DNA of 64,000 nucleotides from Roseivivax marinus (GTDB lineage Bacteria; Pseudomonadota; Alphaproteobacteria; Rhodobacterales; Rhodobacteraceae). Where the stretch lies: positions 1-64,000 of the forward strand of contig NZ_FOAI01000014.1 of assembly GCF_900109705.1 (NCBI RefSeq), read 5' to 3'. The position numbers and the translations under genes are program-made. Shown here in pieces: positions 15,969 to 25,942 of this stretch (positions within the stretch are counted from its first letter, which is position 1; each line of letters opens with the position of its first letter). The notes below the pieces were generated by a model that was not told the origin of the DNA, ran no database searches, and was given only the letters and a program-made list of their open reading frames with translations.

Positions 15969-15996
15969 GATGCGCGCCGCCGAAACGGCGCGCATC
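15969..15996. other. Perfect 11-bp inverted repeat between fdh and BKACE genes
   Basis: GATGCGCGCCG and CGGCGCGCATC are exact complements around a six-base loop. On the minus strand the T-run comes before the hairpin, not after it, so it is not a standard Rho-independent terminator for the gene that ends at 16016. It may still stop or stabilise that transcript. Confidence 0.5.
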
Positions 15997-16015
15997 AAAA
16001 GGGTTTGGGCAGGGC

Positions 16016-16849
16016 TCAGGCGGCCGACAGCCCCAGCATGTCGCGCGCGTCCTGCGGCGTTGCGACGCGGCGGCCGTGGCGGGCGACGGCCTCGGCTGCG
16101 CGCTCGACAAGTGCGGCGTTGGACGGCGCCAGCGTGTTGCGGTCGAGCCGGATGTTGTCCTCGAGCCCGGTCCGCAGATGTCCGCCCAGCTCAGCGGCCC
16201 AGTCGTTCAGCTCGGCCTGGTGCCGCCCTATCCCGGCCGCGCACCATGGCGTGTCGGCGCCAAAGAGGGTCTTCACCGTATCAACGTAGAACTCGAACAC
16301 GCGCCGGTCCGCGGGCATGGCGTTCTTCACGCCCATGACGAACTGGACGTAAGGCCTGTCCGTGATCTCGCCCCGGTCGTGCATCAGCTTGGCCTGGTAG
16401 ATATGCGACAGGTCGAACGCCTCGATCTCGGGCTTCACCCCGTAGGTCCGCATCTCGGAGGCGAGCCACTCCACAAGGTCCGGCGGATTCTCGTAAACCC
16501 GGGTGGGGAAGTTGTTCGATCCCACCGACAGCGACGCCATGTCGGGCGCCAACGGCAGCATCCCGCCCCGCGCCTGGCCCGCGCCCGACCGGCCGCCGGT
16601 CGAAAGCTGGACGATCATGCCGGGGCACGCGGCCTCGATGCCCTCCTTCAGACGGCCGAAGCGCTCGGGGTCGGAGGTCGGTTTGCCCTCGTCGTCGCGC
16701 ACGTGACAGTGCGCGATCGAGGCGCCCGCCTCGAAGGCCGCGCGCGTGCTCTCGACCTGCTCCTCCACGGTGATCGGCACGGCGGGATTGTCGGCCTTCG
16801 TCGGCAGCGACCCGGTGATCGCAACGCAGATGATGGCGGGATGGCTCAT
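16016..16849 (-). CDS. BKACE-family enzyme (3-keto-5-aminohexanoate cleavage type)
   Basis: A 277-residue TIM-barrel, zinc-dependent beta-keto acid cleavage enzyme (DUF849/BKACE family). The founding enzyme, Kce, joins acetyl-CoA to 3-keto-5-aminohexanoate in lysine fermentation; other members cleave dehydrocarnitine and similar beta-keto acids. The metal-binding HCHVRDDEGKPTSD (about 47-60), the catalytic barrel strands with IVQLSTGGRSG, and EIEAFDLSHIYQAKLM are all present. The ATG at 16849 starts the conserved IICVAITGS strand. No pathway partner is nearby, so the substrate cannot be assigned. It is divergent from msrA. Confidence 0.86.
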   Translation of the reverse strand: MSHPAIICVAITGSLPTKADNPAVPITVEEQVESTRAAFEAGASIAHCHVRDDEGKPTSDPERFGRLKEGIEAACPGMIVQLSTGGRSGAGQARGGMLPLAPDMASLSVGSNNFPTRVYENPPDLVEWLASEMRTYGVKPEIEAFDLSHIYQAKLMHDRGEITDRPYVQFVMGVKNAMPADRRVFEFYVDTVKTLFGADTPWCAAGIGRHQAELNDWAAELGGHLRTGLEDNIRLDRNTLAPSNAALVERAAEAVARHGRRVATPQDARDMLGLSAA

Positions 16850-17065
16850 GGTCGGTCCTTCTCGGCTGTGTCTCCTCGTGCCCCGGTATGCACCCGGACG
16901 GCGGAAACCGGAAGCACCGGACCAAAGGGGCTCGGCTGCGCAAAGCGGGACCGCGACCGACACACTCATGACGAACGCTCATATTGGCGTGACATTCCGC
17001 GACACATGTTGCCCGCTCGCCAGCCACGCGCCACCTTTTGCACACCCCCAGAGAGGAGCGCAGAC

Positions 17066-17695
17066 ATGAGACAGACCGCATTCGCACTTGCCATCGCCGC
17101 CGGAGCCGTCGGGATCGGGTCGGCCGCCTCCGCGGACGAGATCACCGTCGCAGGGGGGTGCTTCTGGTGCGTGGAAGCCGACTTCGAAAAGGTCGAGGGC
17201 GTGGGCGACGTCGTCTCGGGATATACCGGCGGCACCGTCGAGAACCCGAGCTACAAGCAGGTGACCGCGGGCGGCACCGGGCACTACGAGGCCGCCGAGA
17301 TCGAATACGATCCGAACACCGTCTCGCGCCGGCAACTCTACGACCTGTTCTTCCGCTCGATCGACCCGTTCGACGACGGCGGCCAGTTCTGCGACCGGGG
17401 CAACAGCTACCGCACCGCGATCTTCGTCGACAGCGCCGAGGCCCGTGCCGATGCGGAGGCCGCAAAGCAGGCGGCAGAGCAGGAACTTGGCCGCGAGGTC
17501 GTCACGCCGATCATCGACGCGACCCCGTTCTACGAGGCCGAGGACTACCATCAGGGCTACTACAAGAGCACCGAGCGCACGCTGACGCGCTTCGGCTGGA
17601 TCGACCGAGCGGACGCCTACGAGCAGTACCGCAATGCCTGCCGCCGCGACGAAAGGGTGCAGGAAATCTGGGGCGCGGACGCGCCGTTCGTGTGA
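17066..17695 (+). CDS. msrA: Peptide methionine sulfoxide reductase A, exported form
   Basis: A 209-residue MsrA with a cleavable signal peptide (about 1-23, ending ASA-D), so it repairs methionine-S-sulfoxides in periplasmic proteins. The catalytic motif GCFWC is at 31-35 with Cys32 as the nucleophile. The family blocks GYTGG, YEAAEIEYDP, FFRSIDPFD and DYHQGYYK are all present, and Cys near 111 (QFCDRG) and the C-terminal ACRRDE may supply resolving cysteines. The start ATG at 17066 has GAGAGGAG upstream. A strong hairpin follows the stop. It is one gene per transcript. Confidence 0.93.
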   Translation: MRQTAFALAIAAGAVGIGSAASADEITVAGGCFWCVEADFEKVEGVGDVVSGYTGGTVENPSYKQVTAGGTGHYEAAEIEYDPNTVSRRQLYDLFFRSIDPFDDGGQFCDRGNSYRTAIFVDSAEARADAEAAKQAAEQELGREVVTPIIDATPFYEAEDYHQGYYKSTERTLTRFGWIDRADAYEQYRNACRRDERVQEIWGADAPFV

Positions 17696-17702
17696 TGGAT
17701 GA

Positions 17703-17730
17703 CGCGGCGCGGGTCCGACCCCGCGCCGCG
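17703..17730. terminator. Convergent terminator hairpin between msrA and maeB
   Basis: CGCGGCGCGGG (17703-17713) and CCCGCGCCGCG (17720-17730) form a perfect 11-bp GC stem with a six-base loop, immediately between the stops of the convergent msrA and maeB genes. There is no T-run on either side, so it is strong as a hairpin and moderate as a terminator. Confidence 0.55.
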
Positions 17731-17735
17731 ACCGC

Positions 17736-19991
17736 TCAGCCGACCTTGCAGGCGGCGAGCACGGCCATGTTGAGGATGTCGTTCGCCGTCGAATTGGTCG
17801 AGCAGATCTGGATCGACTGGTCGATGCCCGACAGGATCGGGCCGATGACGGTGGCGCCGCCCATCTCCTGCAAGAGCTTCACCGAAATCGACGACGAGTG
17901 CCGCGCCGGCACCACGAGGATATTGGCCGAACCGGTCAGCCTCTGGAACGGGTAGGCCTCGCGGGCGCGGGCATTTAGGGCCACGTCCACGGTCATCTCG
18001 CCTTCGTATTCGAAGTCCACGCCGCGGGCGTCGAGCACGTCGGGGGCGCGGTGCATCTTGTCCGCACGCTCGGACACCGGGTAGCCGAAGGTCGAGAACG
18101 ACACGAAGGCCACGCGCGGCTCCAGCCCGAGGTGACGCGCCACGCCCGCCGCACGCTCGGCGATGTTGGCGAGGTCGTTCTCGTCGGGCCATTCATGCAC
18201 CAGAGTGTCCGCGATCAGGACGATCCGTCCGTTCAGCACCACCGCCGTGACACCGGCCGCGCCATGGGCGGCGTCGGCATCGAACACGTGGTTCACGAGC
18301 CTCAGGACATGGGCAGACTTGCGCGTGGCGCCCGTCACCAGGCCGTCACCATGGCCATGCGCCAGCATCAGAGCGCCGAAGACATGCCTGTCGCGGGCCG
18401 CGAGGCGATGGACGTCCTGACGGTCCATGCCGGTCCGCTGGTTCCGGGTGTAGAGAAGCTCCTTGTAGGTCTCGAGGTAACGCGAGTTGCGCGCGTTCAC
18501 GACCTCGATCTCGCGGATCGCGTCGCCGAGGCCAGCCGCCTCCAGCTTGTCGGCCACGTCCTGCTCGCGTCCGACCACGAGGGCCTGGCCGAACCCGCCA
18601 CGCTGGTACATCACGGCGGCGCGCAGAACGCGCGGGTCGTCGCCCTCGGCGAAGATCATGCGCGCCTGCGCCTGCCGGGCCCGGGACGTGATGCCCTGAA
18701 GGATCGAGGCGGTCGGATCGAGGCGCTGCTTCAGGCTCTGGTCATAGCCGTCCATGTCGACGATGGGCCGCCGCGCCGCGCCGGTGTCCATGCCGGCCTT
18801 CGCGACGGCGGGCGGGATGGTGTAGATCAGCCGCGGGTCGAACGGTGTCGGGATGATGTAGTCCCGCCCGAAGGTCAGGGCCTTGCCATAGGCCACCGCC
18901 ACCTCGTCCGGGACATCCTCGCGCGCCAGTGCTGCCAGCGCCTCGGCACAGGCAATCTTCATCTCGTCGTTGATCGCACGGGCATGGATGTCGAGCGCCC
19001 CGCGAAAGAGGTAGGGAAAGCCCAGGACGTTGTTCACCTGGTTGGGGTAGTCGGAGCGGCCGGTCGCCACGATCGCGTCGGGCCGGACCTCCTGCGCCTC
19101 TTCCGGCGTGATCTCGGGGTCGGGGTTGGCCATGGCAAAGATCACGGGCTTGTCGGCCATGGACTTGACCATGTCCTGGGTCACGGCGCCCTTGACCGAC
19201 ACGCCCAGGAACACGTCCGCGTCCACCATCGCCTCTTCGAGGGTGCGCAGCTCGGTCTTGACCGCGTGGGCCGACTTCCACTGGTTCATGCCCTCGGTGC
19301 GGCCCTGGTAGATCACGCCCTTGGTGTCGCAGCAGATGCAGTTCTCGTGTCGGGCGCCCATGCTCTTGAGCAGCTCGATGCAGGCGATGCCCGCGGCCCC
19401 TGCCCCGTTGAGGACGATTTTCACGTCCTCGATCTTCTTGCTGCTCAGGTGCAGCGCATTGATGAGGCCCGCCGCGCAGATCACGGCGGTGCCGTGCTGG
19501 TCGTCATGGAAGACCGGGATGTCCATCTCTTCCTTGAGACGCTGCTCGATGATGAAGCACTCGGGGGCCTTGATGTCCTCGAGGTTGATGCCCCCGAACG
19601 TCGGCCCCATCAGCTTGACGGCCTGGCAGAACGCGTCCGGATCCTCGGTGTCGAGCTCGATATCGATGGAGTTCACGTCGGCGAAACGCTTGAAGAGCAC
19701 CGACTTGCCCTCCATCACCGGCTTGCCCCCCAACGCGCCGAGATTGCCGAGGCCGAGCACCGCGGTGCCGTTCGAGATCACCGCAACGAGGTTGCCCTTG
19801 TTGGTGTAGTCGTAGGCCAGTTCGGGATCGCGGGCGATCTCCTCGCAGGGGACGGCCACACCGGGGGAATAGGCCAGCGACAGGTCGCGCTGCGTCGCCA
19901 TCGGAACGGTGGCCTGAACCTCCCACTTTCCGGGCGTCGGCTCCAGGTGGAAGGCCAGCGCCTCTTCGCGGGTGAACTTCTGTCGGGCCAT
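17736..19991 (-). CDS. maeB: NADP-dependent malic enzyme with phosphotransacetylase-like domain
   Basis: Cytoplasmic malate decarboxylase to pyruvate and CO2, 751 residues, the size of MaeB fusions. The N-terminal malic enzyme half (about 1-430) has SLAYSPGVAVPC near 30-41, the catalytic Lys-rich NKGNLVAVISNGTAVLGLG, and the GAGAAGIACIELLK dinucleotide loop. The C-terminal half (about 440-751) is the phosphotransacetylase-like regulatory domain, which binds acetyl-CoA but does not transfer acetyl groups. The start is ATG 19991 (MARQKFTREEALAFH). It feeds pyruvate and NADPH from C4 acids; the transcript is probably monocistronic. Confidence 0.94.
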   Translation of the reverse strand: MARQKFTREEALAFHLEPTPGKWEVQATVPMATQRDLSLAYSPGVAVPCEEIARDPELAYDYTNKGNLVAVISNGTAVLGLGNLGALGGKPVMEGKSVLFKRFADVNSIDIELDTEDPDAFCQAVKLMGPTFGGINLEDIKAPECFIIEQRLKEEMDIPVFHDDQHGTAVICAAGLINALHLSSKKIEDVKIVLNGAGAAGIACIELLKSMGARHENCICCDTKGVIYQGRTEGMNQWKSAHAVKTELRTLEEAMVDADVFLGVSVKGAVTQDMVKSMADKPVIFAMANPDPEITPEEAQEVRPDAIVATGRSDYPNQVNNVLGFPYLFRGALDIHARAINDEMKIACAEALAALAREDVPDEVAVAYGKALTFGRDYIIPTPFDPRLIYTIPPAVAKAGMDTGAARRPIVDMDGYDQSLKQRLDPTASILQGITSRARQAQARMIFAEGDDPRVLRAAVMYQRGGFGQALVVGREQDVADKLEAAGLGDAIREIEVVNARNSRYLETYKELLYTRNQRTGMDRQDVHRLAARDRHVFGALMLAHGHGDGLVTGATRKSAHVLRLVNHVFDADAAHGAAGVTAVVLNGRIVLIADTLVHEWPDENDLANIAERAAGVARHLGLEPRVAFVSFSTFGYPVSERADKMHRAPDVLDARGVDFEYEGEMTVDVALNARAREAYPFQRLTGSANILVVPARHSSSISVKLLQEMGGATVIGPILSGIDQSIQICSTNSTANDILNMAVLAACKVG

Positions 19992-20049
19992 GCGCGTCTC
20001 CTCCGTTCCGGCGGGCCCTGCTTATCGCGCCGGTGCACCTGGGGCCAGA

Positions 20050-20065
20050 CGTTCCACGTGAAACC
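20050..20065. other. Degenerate parS-like site (13/16)
   Basis: CGTTCCACGTGAAACC keeps the central CCACGTGAAAC of parS but differs at three positions. It is in the gap between maeB and the pyrophosphatase gene. Binding strength would be low; it is listed because four better sites lie in the same 31 kb. Confidence 0.35.
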
Positions 20066-20128
20066 AGGCCTATGGGCGCTAGGTGGGTGGCGCAGCGCGA
20101 AATCCCTTTCCCGGCCCGGACGCCCCTC

Positions 20129-20662
20129 ATGTTCTCGACCGCCATCGAAAGCGTCCCGTCCCGCACCGAGGACGGCGCCGTCAACGTCTTCATCGAGACG
20201 CCCAAGGGCAGCCGTCACAAGTACGACCTCGATTCCAGCGGCCTGTTCCGCATCGGACTCGAACTGCCAGAGGGCGTGACCTTCCCGTTTTCCTTCGGAT
20301 TCGTGCCTAATACGCTGGCCGAAGACGGCGATGCGCTCGACATCATGCTGGTCACGGCGGGAAGCGTGCCCTCGGGCGCCCTGATCGAAAGCCGGCTGAT
20401 CGGCGTGCTGAAGATGGAGAACGACGAGGACGGCAAGATGGCGCGCAACGACCGCGTGGTCGCGGTGGCCAACATGTCCCGGATCTTCGGCGGAACGACG
20501 ACCCTGTCCGAGATGCGGGACGGTTTCGCGTGGGATCTCGAAGAGTTCTTCGACACCTACAACCGGATGATCGAACGTCCCTTCCGCATCATCGGCCGCG
20601 GCGAAAAGGACGAGGCGATGGACATGCTCGAAAAGGCCGAGGCGCGCAAGCGCGAGGCCTGA
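20129..20662 (+). CDS. ppa: Inorganic pyrophosphatase
   Basis: A 177-residue soluble family I inorganic diphosphatase that hydrolyses PPi. The active-site pattern [32 protein letters not shown], then [10 protein letters not shown] and the metal-binding [12 protein letters not shown], is present. This is the alphaproteobacterial subgroup that looks less like E. coli Ppa. The ATG at 20129 is used; other in-frame ATGs upstream (20072, 20033) would add non-conserved residues. It lies about 85 bases before mutS and may be co-transcribed. Family certain; the exact start less so. Confidence 0.83.
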   Translation: MFSTAIESVPSRTEDGAVNVFIETPKGSRHKYDLDSSGLFRIGLELPEGVTFPFSFGFVPNTLAEDGDALDIMLVTAGSVPSGALIESRLIGVLKMENDEDGKMARNDRVVAVANMSRIFGGTTTLSEMRDGFAWDLEEFFDTYNRMIERPFRIIGRGEKDEAMDMLEKAEARKREA

Positions 20663-20748
20663 CCGGCGCGCCGCCGGCTTCCGGAAAACCCGCTTTCACG
20701 CCCTGCGCGCGCGTTCTACTGTCCGCCTTCGAAACAGCGGAGGCAGGC

Positions 20749-23406
20749 ATGACCGCGGTGACGCCGATGATGGCGCAATACCTGGAGATCAAGGCGCAGA
20801 ATCCCGAGGCGCTGCTGTTCTACCGGATGGGCGACTTCTACGAGCTGTTTTTCGACGACGCCGCGGCGGCGGCCGAGGCGCTCGACATCGCGCTGACCAA
20901 GCGCGGCAAGCACGAAGGCGGCGACATTCCCATGTGCGGCGTGCCCGTCCACGCTGCCGAGGGCTACCTGCTGACACTGATCCGCAAGGGCTTTCGCGTG
21001 GCGGTCTGCGAGCAGATGGAAAGCCCCGCCGAGGCCAAGAAACGTGGGTCGAAATCGGTAGTCCGGCGTGAAGTCGTGCGGCTCGTGACGCCCGGCACGC
21101 TGACCGAGGACACGCTGCTCGAGGCGCGGCGGCACAACTACCTTGCCGCCGTGGCCGAAGTGCGTGGGGACTGGGCCATTGCCTGGACCGACATCTCGAC
21201 CGGCGCTCTGCACGCCATGCCGCTCGCCCAGCCGCGCATCGGCGCCGAGCTTGCGCGGCTCGCGCCGTCAGAAGTTCTGATGACCGACGCCGCCGCAGAG
21301 GCGCTGCGGCCCGTGACCGACGATCTGGGGATCTGGCCGACGATACTGGGGCGGGCCTCCTTCGACAGTCAGTCGGCAACGACGCGGCTCACCGAACTTT
21401 TTGGCGTGAAAAGCCTCGAACCGTTCGGGGATTTCTCGCGCGAGGAACTTTCGGCGCTCGGCGCGCTGGTCGACTATCTCGACATCACCCAGAAGGGGAA
21501 GCTCCCCCGTCTCGGCACGCCACGGCGCGACAGCACCTCCCGGCTGTTGCAGATCGACGCGGCAACGCGGCGGAACCTCGAACTGACGCACGGCGCCGGC
21601 GGCGGTCGGGCCGGGTCGCTTCTGTCAGTGATCGACCGCACGGTGACGGCCGGCGGCGCACGCCTGCTGGAAAGGCGTCTGTCCGCACCGTCGGCGCATC
21701 TCGACACGATCCGTGCGCGGCAGACGGCGGTGGCGTGGGCGGCCGAAAATGCGACCCTGACAACCGAGCTGCGCGACGCCCTGCGCCGGGTACCGGACGT
21801 GGAGCGGGCCCTCTCGCGGCTGTCGCTGGACCGGGGCGGACCGCGCGACCTCACCGGCGTTCGGGCGGCGCTGACGCAAGCCGCCGCGCTTTCGGAACAG
21901 CTTGCCGACGCTGACCTGCCGGAGCATCTGGCAGAGGAACGCGACGCGCTCACCGGCCACGAAGCGCTTCTGGATATGCTCGACGCAGCGCTGGTGGCCG
22001 AACCACCGCTGTTGGCCCGCGACGGCGGTTTCGTTGCGCCCGAATTCGACGCCGATCTGGACGCCGCGCGCGAATTGCGAGACGAGGGCCGCGGCGTGAT
22101 CGCGCGGATGCAGGCGGACTACGCCCGCGATACGGGGATTACCTCTCTGAAGATCAAGCACAACAACGTGCTGGGCTACTTCATCGAGACCACGGCCACC
22201 CACGCCGCGAAAATGCAGTCGCCGCCGCTGTCCGAAACCTTCATCCACCGCCAGACCACCGCCAACCAGGTCCGCTTCACCACCGTGGAACTGTCCGAGC
22301 TCGAGACGCGCATCCTGAACGCGGGTGGGCAGGCGCTGGAGATCGAACGGCGCATCTTCGACACGCTGCGGACCGCGATCCTCGACGCCGCCGCCGAACT
22401 GGGCCTGCTGGCCGCCGCGCTGGCCGAGTTCGACCTTGCCACCGCGCTGGCCGAACTCGCGCGGTCGGAGGACTGGGCCCGTCCCAAGATAGACGACACC
22501 CGCGCCTTTGCCATCGAGGGCGGCCGGCACCCGGTCGTGGAGCGCGCGCTGCGCCAGCAGGGCGGTCAGCCCTTCATCGCCAACGGCTGCACCCTGTCGC
22601 CCGACGGCGACGGGGCCGCGCTGGAGCTGCTGACCGGACCGAACATGGCCGGTAAATCGACCTACCTGCGCCAGAACGCACTGATCGCGATCCTTGCGCA
22701 GATGGGGGCCTTCGTGCCCGCGCGATCGGCGCATCTGGGGGTGGTCAGTCAGATCTTCAGCCGTGTCGGCGCCTCGGACGACCTGGCCCGCGGCCGCTCC
22801 ACCTTCATGGTCGAGATGGTCGAAACCGCGGCGATCCTGAACCAGGCCGACGCCCGCGCGCTGGTCATCCTCGACGAGATCGGGCGCGGCACCGCAACCT
22901 ATGACGGCCTGTCGATCGCCTGGGCGACACTGGAACACCTGCACGACGTGAACCGGGTGCGAGGGCTTTTCGCCACGCACTATCACGAACTGACGGCGCT
23001 CGCGGGCAAGCTGGGCGGCGTCACGAACGCCACAGTCGCGGTCAAGGAATGGGAGGGCGAGGTGATCTTCCTGCACGAGGTCCGCACCGGCGCTGCAGAC
23101 CGCTCCTACGGCGTTCAGGTGGCGCAGCTGGCCGGCCTGCCGCGCGCGGTGGTGTCGCGGGCCAAGTCCGTTCTGGAAGCACTGGAAGCCGGGGAGCGGG
23201 GTCGGACATCACCCAAGGCGCTGATCGACGACCTGCCACTCTTCGCCGCGGTGGCGGCCGAGCCCGTGCAGGCCCCGGCTGCGCCGTCCGGTCCGTCGGA
23301 GCTGGAGGAACGGCTTGCCGCCCTCCATCCCGACGACATGAGCCCGCGCGAGGCGTTGCAGGCTCTCTACGACCTCAAGGCTGCGGCCAGCCCGAAGGAC
23401 GCGTAG
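20749..23406 (+). CDS. mutS: DNA mismatch repair ATPase MutS
   Basis: An 885-residue MutS, close to the usual 850-880. The mismatch-contact motif G-D-F-Y-E-L-F-F is at 26-33, and GPNMAGKST (about 630-638) is the Walker A of the ATPase. Walker B ([16 protein letters not shown]) and the later THYHEL follow. The N-terminal domain, connector, lever and clamp are all of normal length. The start is the ATG at 20749, after the ribosome site CGGAGG; the open frame extends back to 20530 through the ppa gene and was rejected. There is no mutL in the window. Confidence 0.96.
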   Translation: MTAVTPMMAQYLEIKAQNPEALLFYRMGDFYELFFDDAAAAAEALDIALTKRGKHEGGDIPMCGVPVHAAEGYLLTLIRKGFRVAVCEQMESPAEAKKRGSKSVVRREVVRLVTPGTLTEDTLLEARRHNYLAAVAEVRGDWAIAWTDISTGALHAMPLAQPRIGAELARLAPSEVLMTDAAAEALRPVTDDLGIWPTILGRASFDSQSATTRLTELFGVKSLEPFGDFSREELSALGALVDYLDITQKGKLPRLGTPRRDSTSRLLQIDAATRRNLELTHGAGGGRAGSLLSVIDRTVTAGGARLLERRLSAPSAHLDTIRARQTAVAWAAENATLTTELRDALRRVPDVERALSRLSLDRGGPRDLTGVRAALTQAAALSEQLADADLPEHLAEERDALTGHEALLDMLDAALVAEPPLLARDGGFVAPEFDADLDAARELRDEGRGVIARMQADYARDTGITSLKIKHNNVLGYFIETTATHAAKMQSPPLSETFIHRQTTANQVRFTTVELSELETRILNAGGQALEIERRIFDTLRTAILDAAAELGLLAAALAEFDLATALAELARSEDWARPKIDDTRAFAIEGGRHPVVERALRQQGGQPFIANGCTLSPDGDGAALELLTGPNMAGKSTYLRQNALIAILAQMGAFVPARSAHLGVVSQIFSRVGASDDLARGRSTFMVEMVETAAILNQADARALVILDEIGRGTATYDGLSIAWATLEHLHDVNRVRGLFATHYHELTALAGKLGGVTNATVAVKEWEGEVIFLHEVRTGAADRSYGVQVAQLAGLPRAVVSRAKSVLEALEAGERGRTSPKALIDDLPLFAAVAAEPVQAPAAPSGPSELEERLAALHPDDMSPREALQALYDLKAAASPKDA

Positions 23407-23442
23407 CGGCGGCGCAAGTTCGGTCCCTGCCCCGCCGGACTC

Positions 23443-24015
23443 TCAGGACGCCGGAGTCGAGCTGACACCGACCTGCGCCGGACGGAGCAGGCGGTCATGC
23501 AGCATGAAGCCAACCTGCGAGACCTGGATGATGTCACCAGCCTTGGTGCCGGGCACCGGGGCCTCGAACATCGCCTCGTGTTCCTTGGGATCGAAGCGGT
23601 CGCCCACGGCCGGTGCGATCTCGGTGATGCCGTGCTTGTGGAACACGTTCACCAGCTCTTTGAGCGTCAGCTCCACGCCCTCGATCAGCGCGGCGTTGCC
23701 CTCGCCTTCGGCCTCACCCGCCGCGGCCAGCGCGCGATTGAGGTTGTCATAGACGGGAAGAAGGTCACGCGAGAGCCGGGTGCCGCCATAGGCTTCGGCA
23801 TCGCGCCGTTCCTTGTCGGCCCGTTTGCGCGCGTTCTCGGCGTCGGCCAGGGCGCGCATGAAGCGGTCGCGCATGTCGTCACGCTCGGCGCGCAGGCTTT
23901 CGACCTCGTCGGCCTCCATCGCGGCGGCGTCAGGTTCCTCTGTCTCGGCCGCGTAGGCTTCGGCCTCGGCCTCTTCCACGTCGTCGAGAAAGTCGTCGTT
24001 CTTCGGATCTGCCAT
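23443..24015 (-). CDS. grpE: GrpE nucleotide exchange factor
   Basis: A 190-residue co-chaperone that releases ADP from DnaK. The acidic N-terminal tail (DDFLDDVEEAEAEAYAAETEEPDAAA) leads into the long dimer coiled coil (RAERDDMRDRFMRALADAENARKRADKER), then the C-terminal beta domain with HKHGITEIAPAVGDRFDPKEHEAMF. It lies eight bases downstream of hrcA on the same strand, the standard alphaproteobacterial hrcA-grpE heat-shock pair. No CIRCE operator was seen in front of hrcA. Confidence 0.95.
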   Translation of the reverse strand: MADPKNDDFLDDVEEAEAEAYAAETEEPDAAAMEADEVESLRAERDDMRDRFMRALADAENARKRADKERRDAEAYGGTRLSRDLLPVYDNLNRALAAAGEAEGEGNAALIEGVELTLKELVNVFHKHGITEIAPAVGDRFDPKEHEAMFEAPVPGTKAGDIIQVSQVGFMLHDRLLRPAQVGVSSTPAS

Positions 24016-24023
24016 CGTCGTCC

Positions 24024-25091
24024 CTAACTGCGGTCGGAAATCAGTCGTCCGACCAACTGTGCCGTGTAATCCACGATCGGCACGATGCGCCCGTAGTTGA
24101 GCCGTGTGGGTCCGATGACCCCGACCGCGCCGATGATTTTACGATCCGCGTTCATATAAGGAGAGACCACCAGAGAGGAACCGGAAAGTGAGAAAAGTTT
24201 GTTCTCCGAGCCGATGAAAATGCGGACTCCGTCGCCTGTTTCGGTCAACTCGAGGAACTCGGCAATGTCCCGCTTGCGCTCAAGGTCGTCGAAGAGGGCG
24301 CGAATCAGGTCCAGCTCCTCTTCGCCGGCCCCATCCTGCCCCAACAGATTCGCGCGTCCCCGCACGATGAGCCGCTCGGGCACCTGCCCGTCGTCGGCCC
24401 AGGCCGCGACGCCTTCCTCGACCAGCTGACCGGCGAGGCTGTCGATCTCCTGTCGGCGGGCGGCGATGGCGGCGCGCACCTCTCGACGCATCTCCGACAG
24501 CGTCTTGCCCTCGACCAGGGCATTAAGAAAGTTTGCCGCCTCGCGCATGGACGACGGCGTCTGCCCCGGCGCGGGCGTGAACACGCGGTTCTCGACGTGG
24601 CCGTCTGAGAACACCAAGACGACCAGTGCGCGTTCGGGACCTAGGCTCACGAACTCGATATGCCGGATCGGCGCCTCGTGCTTGGGGCTGAGGACCAGCG
24701 ACGCGCCCTGCGTCACGCCGGACAGGGCAGAGCCCACGCGGTCGAGAAAGCCGCTCACGTCGTCGGTGTTGGAGCCAAGCGTGGCATCCAGCGCCTCCCG
24801 GTCACCTGGCCCGAGCTCTCGCACCTCCAAGAGACCGTCGACGAACATCCTCAAGCCAAGCTGCGTCGGCACCCGGCCCGCGCTGATATGCGGGCTGTCG
24901 AGCAGGCCAAGGTATTCCAGGTCCTGCATCACGTTGCGGATCGTCGCCGCGGACACCTTCTCGGACAGGGTCCGCGTCAGCGTGCGGGATCCCACGGGCT
25001 CCCCGGTTTCCAGATAGCCTTCGACAACGCGGCGAAAGACTTCGCGCGTGCGGTCGTTCATGTGGTCGAGTTTCGGCGCTGCGTCAGTCAT
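24024..25091 (-). CDS. hrcA: Heat-inducible transcription repressor HrcA
   Basis: A 355-residue CIRCE-binding repressor of chaperone genes. The N-terminal winged helix (NDRTREVFRRVVEGYLETGEPVGSRTLTR, then the recognition helix VSAATIRNVMQDLEYLGLLDSPHISAGRVPTQLGLRMFVDGLLEV) is highly conserved. The C-terminal dimerisation domain is complete and ends LVGRLISDRS. ATG 25091 gives an N-terminus of the same length as relatives (ten residues before MNDR); ATG 25118 would add nine residues and neither has a strong ribosome site. It shares a divergent promoter with rph. Confidence 0.92.
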   Translation of the reverse strand: MTDAAPKLDHMNDRTREVFRRVVEGYLETGEPVGSRTLTRTLSEKVSAATIRNVMQDLEYLGLLDSPHISAGRVPTQLGLRMFVDGLLEVRELGPGDREALDATLGSNTDDVSGFLDRVGSALSGVTQGASLVLSPKHEAPIRHIEFVSLGPERALVVLVFSDGHVENRVFTPAPGQTPSSMREAANFLNALVEGKTLSEMRREVRAAIAARRQEIDSLAGQLVEEGVAAWADDGQVPERLIVRGRANLLGQDGAGEEELDLIRALFDDLERKRDIAEFLELTETGDGVRIFIGSENKLFSLSGSSLVVSPYMNADRKIIGAVGVIGPTRLNYGRIVPIVDYTAQLVGRLISDRS

Positions 25092-25218
25092 CTCGTCGCG
25101 TTCAGTCCTGGCGCTCATGGAAAACCCGGTCAGGCACGCGGGTCAATCGCCCTTGGCAGCCTAGATGGGAACCGATACTCCCCCGGCCAATTGCCGGTGA
25201 ATTTTCGGAGGGATCCCC

Positions 25219-25935
25219 ATGCGGCCGTCGGGACGGAAGCTAGACGAAATGCGCGCGGTGTCCATCGACACCAACGTGACCAAGCACGCCGAGGGCTCGT
25301 GCCTGATCCGGATGGGCGACACGCACGTCCTGTGTGCCGCAACGGTCGAAGAGCGTGTGCCACCGTTCCTCAAGGGATCCGGCCTCGGTTGGGTCACCGC
25401 CGAATATGGAATGCTGCCCCGCGCCACCACCACGCGGATGCGCCGGGAGGCGACCGCGGGCAAACAGGGCGGCCGCACCGTCGAGATCCAGCGCCTTATC
25501 GGTCGGTCGCTGCGCGCCGGCGTCGATCGCGTGGCCATGGGCGAGCGCCAGATCACCGTGGACTGCGACGTGCTTCAGGCGGATGGCGGCACCCGTTGCG
25601 CCTCGATCACCGGCGGCTGGCTGGCGCTGCGCCTTGCGGTGAACAAGCTGATGAAGGCGGGCGACATCAAGACGGATCCGCTGATCGCGCCGGTGACGGC
25701 GGTAAGCTGCGGGCTCTATGCCGGGCAACCCGTGCTGGACCTCGACTATGCCGAGGACAGCGAAGCCGGCGTGGACGGCAACTTCATCCTGCGCGGCGAC
25801 GGCCGGATGATCGAGATCCAGATGTCCGCCGAGGGCGCGACCTTCTCGCGCGGCGAGATGGACCAGCTCGTGGGCCTTGCCGAGAAAGGCACCGGAGAGC
25901 TCGTGGACGCTGTTCAGGCGGCAGCGAAGGGGTAA
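25219..25935 (+). CDS. rph: Ribonuclease PH
   Basis: A 238-residue phosphate-dependent 3'-5' exoribonuclease that trims tRNA 3' ends. It begins [20 protein letters not shown] as in the family, and the phosphorolytic core is intact, with [34 protein letters not shown] (residues that bind phosphate and RNA) and the C-terminal [18 protein letters not shown] ribosome site precedes the ATG. rdgB follows after seven bases, and hemW follows rdgB, an order common in alphaproteobacteria. It is divergent from hrcA. Confidence 0.96.
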   Translation: MRPSGRKLDEMRAVSIDTNVTKHAEGSCLIRMGDTHVLCAATVEERVPPFLKGSGLGWVTAEYGMLPRATTTRMRREATAGKQGGRTVEIQRLIGRSLRAGVDRVAMGERQITVDCDVLQADGGTRCASITGGWLALRLAVNKLMKAGDIKTDPLIAPVTAVSCGLYAGQPVLDLDYAEDSEAGVDGNFILRGDGRMIEIQMSAEGATFSRGEMDQLVGLAEKGTGELVDAVQAAAKG

Positions 25936-25942
25936 ACGACTG

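Noticed and set aside
18051-20279. Long open frame (742 codons) on the plus strand opposite maeB
   Set aside because: It lies antisense to a full-length, well-conserved maeB, has no family-like motif and is rich in His, Gly and Arg, as expected for the reverse reading of GC-rich coding DNA.
23443-25218. CIRCE operator before hrcA
   Set aside because: I found no TTAGCACTC-N9-GAGTGCTAA-like repeat in the hrcA-rph gap, so HrcA autoregulation through CIRCE is not supported here.
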